A DNA stretch of 7,782 bases, taken from positions 1 to 7,782 of the forward strand of contig CACZOH010000038.1 in the NCBI GenBank assembly GCA_902782785.1, written 5' to 3'. Each line of letters starts with the position of its first letter. Position 1 is the first letter of the stretch. The position numbers were made by a program, and so were the translations under genes. The notes below the pieces were generated by a model. That model was not told the DNA's origin and searched no databases. It saw only the letters and a program-made list of their open reading frames with translations. This stretch comes from an uncultured Ruminococcus sp. GTDB lineage: Bacteria; Bacillota; Clostridia; Oscillospirales; CAG-272. Positions 1-6,164 of this stretch are shown one piece after another.

Positions 1-2
1 AG

Positions 3-59
3 CTGTTTTCAAAATCATTCTTAATATCAGAGCGGTTAGAACAAGCTGAAAGAAAATAA
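3..59 (+). CDS. Possible 3' end of an unidentified plus-strand gene, cut by the window edge
   Basis: An open frame enters from the left edge and stops at TAA 57-59. Its last residues read LFSKSFLISERLEQAERK, a charged helix-like tail. The codons used (TTA, ATA, TCA, AGA) are AT-rich and unlike the GC-rich genes that follow, which hints at a different origin. A hairpin starts directly after the stop, as expected for a gene end. A competing frame ending at TGA 47-49 is also open to the edge, so the frame choice is uncertain. I do not recognise the protein. With only about 18 codons visible this is weak evidence. Confidence 0.25.
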   Translation: MFSKSFLISERLEQAERK

Positions 60-101
60 CCCACTATGACACTTTCTCTATTCGAAAGAGGTCAAAGTGG
101 G
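60..101. terminator. Imperfect hairpin, possible bidirectional terminator
   Basis: Arm CCCACTATGAC (60-70) pairs with GTCAAAGTGGG (91-101) with one mismatch. The inner arms CTTTC (72-76) and GAAAG (84-88) close a 7-base loop. On the minus strand the stem is followed by TTATTTTCTTTC, so it could end the FliB-mannosidase transcript about 50 bases past the mannosidase stop. On the plus strand it is followed by CTTGTTTCTTCTTT, so it could also end a gene arriving from the left. Neither T tract is uninterrupted. The rest of 102-151 is AT-rich, with a T run at 139-146 and no gene that I can see. Confidence 0.5.
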
Positions 102-151
102 CTTGTTTCTTCTTTACGTTGCCACTCTCTTGAGGCTCTTTTTTTTATTTC

Positions 152-2596
152 TCAAATCTCGTCCGCGCGGATCGTTGTAAGACCGTTTTTGTAAAGATAC
201 GTTTCAAACGAATAAGGTGCGAGGCTTATTTCAAATTCCGCTCCGTCGATGACAAGATTCGCAGAGCGTTCAATTTCCGTCGGGTTGAAGACGCGTATGA
301 CGTCGCCTTTTCCGTATTCGCTTTCCTTGTACGCGGTGACGGTCAGGCAGTCGTCGCCTTTCAGTATAAGTCCATCCTTCGGCTTTTCTCCGTCGCCGGA
401 CGGGAAGAACGACATACAGTACGGCGCCTCGCAGTACTGCTGCGTCAGCCTTTCCGCGCGGTCAAGCAGCGCGGTCTTTTCGCCGCCCGTTATCCTGAAT
501 TCAAACGTCTGCTCGCTCATATCCATATGAGGCATGAATCTGTCGTCCGGCATCACGCGCCTGTCGCCGAGCGGATGAGCCGTGTACGGAACGGTATGGA
601 GCAGGGAGATCCTGTATTCGTCCCCCTCGACGCTTGAACCGTAGGTCGATCTGCCGCGTATCAGAACGGCGCTGCCGCCCTCGTCTATCAGTTTGTATCT
701 CTGCGACACGGTCTCGTCCCCGTTCGTCAGAAGCGCTTCTCTGCCGTACGGGACCTGACCGACGACGCCGTCGAGCCTTGTCGCCGGCAAAGCGAGCTTT
801 ACCATTTTCAGCTTTTCGTCAAGTCTTATCCTTATCGAAACGTCGATCACGGCGGTGTGCTTTGACAGTCCGTATCTGACGTACGCGCGCGAGGTGCCGT
901 AACCGAAGACCGCCTCTATGACCGTGCGCACGCTTCCGTTCTCTATTACGCGGACGGCCGGTAGTTTTCCGGTCGCGCAGTATTTCGCCGTCTCCTCTTC
1001 GTCAAGGAGAGAAAAGCTTCCGAGCAGGCTGCGGTACGACGTTACCGTCATACCCCATGCGTCAGCCTTGTCCTCAAGCACGTCTATGCGGCAGGCGTTA
1101 TGCAAAAGCTCCTCTCCGTCAACAGAATAAGACGAGATAAGCCCCGTGTTTTTGCCGATCTTAACGCGCATCCTGCCGTTATCGAAAACAAATTCACCGT
1201 TTTCGTCGGGCAGCTGTTCGGGCTTTTGCTTTTTCTTCTCCTCGAACCTGCAGTTGAAGCGCGTTACGCCGCACGGCTTTGCCTCTGCGTAAAAGCTGAT
1301 GCGCTTGCGCCAGTCTATCGGTATGTTTGAAAGCTCCTTTTCCGGCTGGCACGGGATCTCGGAGCCGTTTTCGTCGTACAGATGCGGATATTTTACCGTG
1401 TCGCCCCAGCCCTGGTCCCAGAGCATGAATTCACATTCGTATATCCCCTTTACCGGGTACGGATGCGGATTGTAAACTATCACGGGTATTTCGTCGTCCT
1501 TCGCCTTCTTTTGTCCCGCGCACATCGCGAAGGTGGATCTTGCGCGCAGCTTCGTCAAGGTATCGTACGCGCCGCCGAGCTGTCTTATGCCCATCGCCTC
1601 GACCGGCTCGACCGAGGAGCCCGGCAGATAATCGTGGAACGTGGCGAACAAAAGCGCCTTTTCCGCCTCCGTCAGAAGTTCCTTCGGATATTTGTGCGCA
1701 AAGCGTGAGAGCATACACATTTTTTCCGTCCCGTAATACATATCCTCAAGCGCGCGAAACATTGATTTCAGCTTCGCCTGGCTCGTGTAACAGCCGACCG
1801 CCCACGGATTTATGCTTTTGTCCCATACGGGAAGCTCCGTTTTGTCAAGCTTATCAAAATAGTCGTTCGGAGCGGCGTGAACGACCCTGTCGCCGTTTTT
1901 CTCCGCCTCCGCCATCAGCCTGTCGAGGTTGTCGAGGTCCTTTTCGGAAGCGCCGCCGCCGTGGTCGCCCACTCCCCACAGACATATACCTGTCCCGTTG
2001 TCTTTAAGGGCGTTCAGATGGCCCCGCGCCTTTAAATGCGCCGTGTAAAGCCCCGTGCCGTAGCCGTCGGGCTGACGCTCGCCGATTATTTCCGAACCGT
2101 TGAAGCCGACCCAGCGGTAGCTGTTCGGCATTCTGATCAGGCCGTCGTCCGGGCGGCAGTGTATATAATATTTATATCCGCATTTTGATAGGATCTGCAC
2201 GAGTCCGCGGCTGTGACCGAAGGAATCGTAGTTGTTTGCAACGTCCGGGATAACGCCGAATTTCTCATAGAAATATTTGCGTCCGTACGCCGCCTGCCGT
2301 ACGAACGTCTCGCCCGACGGCATATTGCAGTCCGGCTGAACGTACCAGCCGCCGACTATGACCCATTTTCCTTCGCTGACGAGTTTTTTGATCTCCGCGA
2401 AAAGCTGAGGCTCGTATTCCTCCACCCATTCGTAAAGCACCGCCTCGTTGTGGCAGAAAACGTAATTGCCGCGCTCGCGGCAGAAGCTCGCCGCCACGCG
2501 GAACGTGGAGACGGCCGCGGCGGCTCCCTCGTCCCATTCCCATTGCCAGACGGGGTCAAGATGAGCGTTTGAGATCAGATAAAGCGTTTTTTTCAT
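152..2596 (-). CDS. Alpha-mannosidase, glycoside hydrolase family 38
   Basis: Likely hydrolyses alpha-linked mannose by the retaining, zinc-dependent GH38 mechanism. The 814 residues fit the family (about 800-1000). No signal peptide is seen, so it should be cytoplasmic and act on imported oligosaccharides. Visible motifs are NAHLDPVWQW (residues 10-19; H12 and D14 as zinc ligands), NNYDSFGHS (121-129; D124 as nucleophile and zinc ligand), GVGDHGGG (208-215; D211 is a candidate acid/base, by inference), the family block WDKSINPWAVGCYTS (258-272) and FHDYLPGS (320-327; H321 as fourth zinc ligand). The helical middle domain covers about 265-345, followed by beta-sandwich domains to the C-terminus. 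The ATG lies one base after the upstream gene's stop, and its GAGGTG Shine-Dalgarno (2601-2606) is inside that gene's 3' end, so translation is probably coupled. Exact linkage specificity cannot be read; a mannosylglycerate hydrolase is an alternative. Confidence 0.93.
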   Translation of the reverse strand: MKKTLYLISNAHLDPVWQWEWDEGAAAAVSTFRVAASFCRERGNYVFCHNEAVLYEWVEEYEPQLFAEIKKLVSEGKWVIVGGWYVQPDCNMPSGETFVRQAAYGRKYFYEKFGVIPDVANNYDSFGHSRGLVQILSKCGYKYYIHCRPDDGLIRMPNSYRWVGFNGSEIIGERQPDGYGTGLYTAHLKARGHLNALKDNGTGICLWGVGDHGGGASEKDLDNLDRLMAEAEKNGDRVVHAAPNDYFDKLDKTELPVWDKSINPWAVGCYTSQAKLKSMFRALEDMYYGTEKMCMLSRFAHKYPKELLTEAEKALLFATFHDYLPGSSVEPVEAMGIRQLGGAYDTLTKLRARSTFAMCAGQKKAKDDEIPVIVYNPHPYPVKGIYECEFMLWDQGWGDTVKYPHLYDENGSEIPCQPEKELSNIPIDWRKRISFYAEAKPCGVTRFNCRFEEKKKQKPEQLPDENGEFVFDNGRMRVKIGKNTGLISSYSVDGEELLHNACRIDVLEDKADAWGMTVTSYRSLLGSFSLLDEEETAKYCATGKLPAVRVIENGSVRTVIEAVFGYGTSRAYVRYGLSKHTAVIDVSIRIRLDEKLKMVKLALPATRLDGVVGQVPYGREALLTNGDETVSQRYKLIDEGGSAVLIRGRSTYGSSVEGDEYRISLLHTVPYTAHPLGDRRVMPDDRFMPHMDMSEQTFEFRITGGEKTALLDRAERLTQQYCEAPYCMSFFPSGDGEKPKDGLILKGDDCLTVTAYKESEYGKGDVIRVFNPTEIERSANLVIDGAEFEISLAPYSFETYLYKNGLTTIRADEI

Positions 2597-2597
2597 A

Positions 2598-3557
2598 TTA
2601 CACCTCGCATAAAGCGGACAGTCCGTCCGCGGAATAAGCGCCCGCGCGGTTTATCGCCGCGGCGCTGTTTTTGTTGAAATTCGTGTGTCCTATAAATCTG
2701 TACAGCTCGGAGACTTTATCGACGAACTGCTCCTCCGTTTCGCATTTTGCGGAGGCGAAGCGCAGAAGCGCGTATTCGCAGACGATGCCGCAAAGCGCCG
2801 CCTTTATATCGGCGCCCGGGAAATCCGTTATGAACATACGGTTGACGATGAGATTTTCATACCACAGACCGGCTTCGGGGAAACGGCTGTCAAATGAGGC
2901 AATATCCCCGTACAGCCGCTCTTCGCCGTCCCTGTCCCTTCCGTACCCGCAAAAATCCTTATACACGATCTCGTCAAAGCGCTCCGACGCCTCCGCCATG
3001 ATGCCCGTATACATAGCGAGCAGACCGAAATGTAAATACGTATAGCCGTGCCCGAAAACGACCGGCAAAAGCTCTTTGATACGCTCCTTCAAAGGTTTTT
3101 CGCGGTTTTGGAGAGCTTTTACGTACGTTGAGGCAGGCTCCGGCAGAGGCGAAGAAAACGAAAGCGGCGCGCCGCGCATAAGCATCTCGACGACGCGCTC
3201 ACAGCTTGCGCTGCACCCCGCGTGCGCGTCCGTGAACGAGCGCGGATACATACGGCAGACGGCGGGCAGGACCTCCTCGCCGCACGCGATCTGAAGCGAA
3301 CAAAGCCCCTCGCCGTTTATAAGCCGGCATTTGCCCGTGTACGAAGGCTTCATCATCGCATATCTTTCGGGCGACGGATCGTCGACCGGGGCGAGCGCGA
3401 CGTCGAGCGACGAGCGAAGGTCCGCGGGACAGTCCAGCCCCAGCAGTCTGAAATATTCCGTATCGGACACCGTTATTCCCCACCCGCCGCAGCAGACGCG
3501 GCGGCAGGCGCCGCATTTGCACTTGAATTTATCGTAATAATCCGTATATATCCTCAT
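2598..3557 (-). CDS. FliB-family protein (flagellin lysine-N-methylase-like)
   Basis: A 319-residue Cys-rich protein of the FliB family, whose characterised member methylates flagellin lysines in Salmonella and is reported to need an iron-sulfur cluster. The N-terminal signature is DYYDKFKCKCGACRRVCCGGW (C13, C15, C18, C22, C23, W26). It is followed by C77, GLCSLQ (C86), C92, VCRMYPRSF (C101) and CSASC (C115, C119), the usual CR-x-YPR arrangement of the family. The ATG at 3557 is chosen because GAGGG (3565-3569) lies 7 bases upstream and a sigma-A promoter at 3583-3611 would start transcription only about 19 bases before it. A longer GTG-started form from 3629 would have to cross that promoter and adds a low-complexity leader. 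It is first in a two-gene operon with the mannosidase. No flagellar gene is in the window, so the substrate may not be flagellin. Family assignment is fairly sure; function is not. Confidence 0.8.
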   Translation of the reverse strand: MRIYTDYYDKFKCKCGACRRVCCGGWGITVSDTEYFRLLGLDCPADLRSSLDVALAPVDDPSPERYAMMKPSYTGKCRLINGEGLCSLQIACGEEVLPAVCRMYPRSFTDAHAGCSASCERVVEMLMRGAPLSFSSPLPEPASTYVKALQNREKPLKERIKELLPVVFGHGYTYLHFGLLAMYTGIMAEASERFDEIVYKDFCGYGRDRDGEERLYGDIASFDSRFPEAGLWYENLIVNRMFITDFPGADIKAALCGIVCEYALLRFASAKCETEEQFVDKVSELYRFIGHTNFNKNSAAAINRAGAYSADGLSALCEV

Positions 3558-3582
3558 TTTGCCGCCCTCTTGCTTTTTGTTT

Positions 3583-3611
3583 ATTTTATCACAAAAACAC
3601 GTAAAAATCAA
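3583..3611 (-). promoter_or_regulatory. Sigma-A promoter of the FliB-like/mannosidase operon
   Basis: Read on the minus strand: -35 TTGATT (3606-3611), a 17-base spacer, then -10 TAAAAT (3583-3588) preceded by TGA, giving an extended -10. Transcription would start near 3576, leaving a leader of about 19 bases that contains the Shine-Dalgarno GAGGG. The promoter begins 15 bases past the sigG fragment's stop codon, inside what may be decayed sigG sequence. Confidence 0.7.
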
Positions 3612-3625
3612 TAGTTTTTTTGATT

Positions 3626-3928
3626 TCACGTTATGACTTTCGTCGGCACGGCGTACGTGGAGAATCTGACGTTCTGCGATACGTCAAAATTGTCCACGGC
3701 TTTGATAAGTCCGACGCATCCGATCTGAAACAGATCGTCGGAGTTGTCGCCGCGCTTTTTTATTTTGCTCACCTCCGATAAAACGAGCTTGAGATTTGAG
3801 GTGATGAATTCCTCGCGCGCCGCCCGGTCGCCCGCCTTGACGCGCTCCATAAGGGCGCGCGCCTCCGTATCGGACAGCGTCTTTAGCTGTGACGTGTTTA
3901 TGCCCGTCACAAGCACTTTGTTGTTCAT
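3626..3928 (-). pseudogene. sigG: Truncated sporulation sigma factor SigG (regions 1.2 to 2.2 only)
   Basis: About 100 residues match the N-terminal part of forespore sigma factor SigG: an N-terminal block MNNKVLVTGINTSQL, then DDLFQIGCVGLIKAVDNFD and NVRFSTYAVP. A full SigG is about 255-260 residues. This copy stops five residues after YAVP (TKVIT, then TGA), so the -10 recognition part of region 2 and all of regions 3 and 4 are missing; it could not recognise a promoter alone. The helix before DDLF (LSEVSKIKKRGDN) differs from the usual LSVIQRF..RGEN pattern, so the copy is also diverged. The start at 3928 is preferred because it matches the SigG N-terminus and AGGA (3938-3941) lies 9 bases upstream; an upstream ATG at 4057 would add a basic, unrecognisable leader. 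It lacks the usual spoIIGA-sigE neighbours. No convincing SigF/SigG-type promoter is visible upstream. It could instead be an expressed short RNA polymerase-binding protein, which I think less likely. Confidence 0.8.
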
Positions 3929-4096
3929 ATATAAAATTCCTTTTTTTGATATTATCTGCGCATCGCGCATATATATTATTGCCGCCTCTTTTTCCGCGCC
4001 GCACCGGTATTTCGCCTGTATTTTTTGCCAAATCCGTTTTCGGCGTGATTTTTTCATCGGATTTAATAAAAATCACCGTTTTTTACATAAAAGTAT

Positions 4097-4125
4097 TTGA
4101 CAAATCAAAAAAAATATGGTAATAT
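4097..4125 (+). promoter_or_regulatory. Sigma-A promoter with extended -10, driving the ADP-ribosylglycohydrolase gene
   Basis: Perfect -35 TTGACA (4097-4102), a 17-base spacer, then -10 TAATAT (4120-4125) preceded by TGG, an extended -10 element. A second TATAAT at 4125-4130 would give a 22-base spacer, which is too long for this -35. The start point should be near 4132, giving a leader of about 30 bases with Shine-Dalgarno AAGGG (4154-4158), 4 bases from the ATG. The rest of the divergent intergenic region (3929-4096) is AT-rich, with no operator that I can define. Confidence 0.75.
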
Positions 4126-4162
4126 ATAATGGAATATATATAGGAAAATACAAAAGGGCCGA

Positions 4163-6085
4163 ATGAAACGGAAAATTGATTACAAAGATTATCTTGATAA
4201 GGTAAAGGGCTGTTTTGCCGGCAAGGCGGCGATAGGCACGATGGGCGCTCCGTACGAGGGCGTTAAAATGAGAATGGAGCTGAAATACCGTCCCGAGATG
4301 ACGGACGCCGCGCTTCCGAACGACGACCTTGACCTGCAGGTCCTGTGGCTTGACGTCGTACAGAAATACGGCGCGGATTTCACGTCAAGACAGCTGTTGC
4401 AGCGCTTCTGCGAATACTGCGACTATTCGCCCGGGGAATACGCCGTAATGCGCAAAAACTACCTGTGCGGGATATACCCGCCTTATTCGGGAAGCTACAG
4501 AAACGATTTTTACAGACAGGGCATGGGCTGCCCGATACGCTCCGAGATCTGGGCGTGTCTCGCGCCGGGCGAGCCGAAGCTCGCGGCTGAATACGCGAGC
4601 CGCGACGGCGTGCTCGATCACGAGGGAGAATCCGTCTACGCGGAGATGTTCTTTGCGGCGGCGGAGGCGGAGGCGTTTTTTGAATCCGATATGGAGAGGC
4701 TGATAGAGGTCGGTCTGTCCGTGATCCCGTCCGACTGCAAATTCGCCGGACTTGTGAAATACGTCTGTGAGCTTTGCGAAACGTATTCCGATATGGAGAC
4801 GATACACGCGTGGATCCTCGACAGATACGGTCATCCCGACTGCACAAACCTGTTTCAGAATATGGGCGTTACGCTCGCGGCGCTTCTGCTCTGCGGCGGC
4901 GACCCGATAAAAACGGGAATGACGGCGCTCAACTGCGGCTTCGATACGGACTGCACCTGCGCCTCCGCCGGCGCGATGCTCGGCATAATTTTAGGCGGCG
5001 AGAGCTTTTCCGAGCTTACGGGACTGTATGATCTGAAATACGTTTTATCAGTAAGATCGGAGGGACACGGCGACAGGACGGACGTTTTGGCGGAGCAGAT
5101 AGCTTCGCTCGGCACAGCGCTTCCGCACAACAAAACGGAAATAGAAAACGCGCCCGACGCAAAATACGAGTTTGAGCCCGCGCCCGATTACGTTTTTGAA
5201 TACGAATACAGGGGAAAGCCCTGCGTTTCCCCGTGCAAGAGCTGCAAGGTCGATATCAAAATCAGGCACAAGGGCAGAATCGACGGCAGACTTGTGATAA
5301 AATGCCCTAAAACGCTCTGCTGTTTAAGCGGCGAGGCTTTGGCTGAGGGCGAGGACGAGGTCATAATAAAGCGCGAGTTTGAAATAGTGGCGGGAACGCG
5401 CGTCTTTCCGATGAAAAACGTGATAGAGCTTGAGCTCCATACGGAGGACGGCGTTTATACGGACAGCTTCGGCATCTGCTGCGCCGACGTGTGGCGCGTG
5501 GACGGACCGATCTGGCGCACGGAGCCATCGCTTGAGCCGACGGCGCTCGAGGGCGGAAAAAGCTACTGGAGCCTTATGAAGCCCGGGAAGACGGAGGGAG
5601 AAAACGCCGACAACGTCCGCGATTTCCACCTTGATTTCGCGCGCGACACGGATACGGAGTATCTCGACCGCGACAGTCTGTTTGAATATTTTAAATGGGG
5701 CTATCTCGACGGACGGATAAAACGGTATTTCTACAGAGAGGAGGACAGCTTCAAGCTGTCTGATATATCCGGCTTTTACGGTCCGTGCGTGTTCTATATG
5801 TCTCAGATACTTTTGTCCGATACGGAAAAGGACGTGTATATACAGTTCGGCAGAAGCGCGCCGTTCGAGCTTTACCTGAACGGAGAGCTGCTCGCAAAGC
5901 GCGACGACTGCGACACCTTCACGTCGGAGAACGTGCATATAAGCGGTGTTAAGCTGAAGGCGGGCGAAAACCGTCTGGTCCTGCGCCTTACTCAGATAAA
6001 CGCGGACAGCAAATGGTCTCTTGTGTTCTCGTACGGCGCGACGTGCGCGGAGCATCTGACGGACCTTTCCAGCAAGAAAATATAA
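4163..6085 (+). CDS. ADP-ribosylglycohydrolase-family protein with C-terminal beta domains
   Basis: A 640-residue cytoplasmic protein. Residues about 10-320 carry the ADP-ribosylglycohydrolase (ARH/DraG) fold: GxPxEG-type motif GAPYEG (28-33), first metal motif PNDDLDLQ (52-59) and second metal motif GFDTDCTCASAGAMLG (from G259). Characterised ARH enzymes bind two magnesium ions and cleave ADP-ribosyl bonds, using a Thr-Asp-Asp triplet and an Asp-x-Asp-Thr motif. Here D54, D55, D261 and D263 remain, but the two threonines are N53 and C264. Residues about 335-440 look like an Ig-type beta domain with many cysteines (C354, C358, C361, C381, C386, C387). Residues about 520-630 resemble a jelly-roll accessory domain as in glycosidases (FELYLNGELLAK, LKAGENRLVLRL). 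The family's usual length is about 300-350, so half of this protein is extra. The mannosidase and sugar-type binding protein nearby suggest a glycoside or nucleoside substrate; this is inference. Confidence 0.85.
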   Translation: MKRKIDYKDYLDKVKGCFAGKAAIGTMGAPYEGVKMRMELKYRPEMTDAALPNDDLDLQVLWLDVVQKYGADFTSRQLLQRFCEYCDYSPGEYAVMRKNYLCGIYPPYSGSYRNDFYRQGMGCPIRSEIWACLAPGEPKLAAEYASRDGVLDHEGESVYAEMFFAAAEAEAFFESDMERLIEVGLSVIPSDCKFAGLVKYVCELCETYSDMETIHAWILDRYGHPDCTNLFQNMGVTLAALLLCGGDPIKTGMTALNCGFDTDCTCASAGAMLGIILGGESFSELTGLYDLKYVLSVRSEGHGDRTDVLAEQIASLGTALPHNKTEIENAPDAKYEFEPAPDYVFEYEYRGKPCVSPCKSCKVDIKIRHKGRIDGRLVIKCPKTLCCLSGEALAEGEDEVIIKREFEIVAGTRVFPMKNVIELELHTEDGVYTDSFGICCADVWRVDGPIWRTEPSLEPTALEGGKSYWSLMKPGKTEGENADNVRDFHLDFARDTDTEYLDRDSLFEYFKWGYLDGRIKRYFYREEDSFKLSDISGFYGPCVFYMSQILLSDTEKDVYIQFGRSAPFELYLNGELLAKRDDCDTFTSENVHISGVKLKAGENRLVLRLTQINADSKWSLVFSYGATCAEHLTDLSSKKI

Positions 6086-6087
6086 AG

Positions 6088-6126
6088 ACGGGGAAAAACG
6101 AAAAGACCCCCGGTCTCATTACCCGT
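6088..6126 (+). promoter_or_regulatory. Structured intergenic spacer between the two plus-strand genes
   Basis: An outer pairing ACGGG (6088-6092) with CCCGT (6122-6126) encloses a tight hairpin AGACC-CCC-GGTCT (6104-6116). No T tract follows, so a full terminator is unlikely. Such spacers can stabilise or attenuate mRNA between an enzyme gene and a highly expressed binding-protein gene. The AT-rich stretch after it (6131-6148) contains TATA-like strings but no -35 at correct spacing. The role is inferred from position only. Confidence 0.3.
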
Positions 6127-6164
6127 TTGCAAATATAAATTTTATATAAAGGAAGAAGGTAAAA

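Noticed and set aside
634..2572. Long plus-strand open frames opposite the mannosidase (for example near 1540-2007)
   Set aside because: They are Arg/Ser/Pro-rich, lack recognisable motifs, and are explained by the GC-rich codons of the real minus-strand gene.
3558..3629. A longer FliB-like protein starting at GTG 3629, overlapping the sigG stop as GTGA
   Set aside because: The 24 extra residues look non-coding, there is no good ribosome binding site, and a sigma-A promoter lies within them. The ATG at 3557 has a well-placed Shine-Dalgarno and matches the family's N-terminus.
3929..4057. N-terminal extension of the sigG fragment from ATG 4057
   Set aside because: SigG proteins begin at about the MNNKV position; the extension is basic and unrecognisable.
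3929..4060. SigF/SigG-type promoter upstream of the sigG fragment (GGCGAAATA or GGCAATAATA as -10)
   Set aside because: No matching -35 element lies 14-16 bases upstream of either.
4162..4177. CcpA cre-like site ATGAAACGGAAAAT over the ARH-family start codon
   Set aside because: The left half fits the cre consensus, but the right half lacks the conserved CA end, so it is not a supported operator.
5222..5245. Radical SAM motif CX3CX2C in the ARH-family protein
   Set aside because: The spacing fits, but it lies in a beta-rich region after the catalytic domain, with no barrel fold or SAM-binding motifs.
6126..6149. Internal promoter (TTTGCA and TATA-like box) before the binding-protein gene
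   Set aside because: The spacing between the two elements is only about 12 bases and the -35 match is poor.
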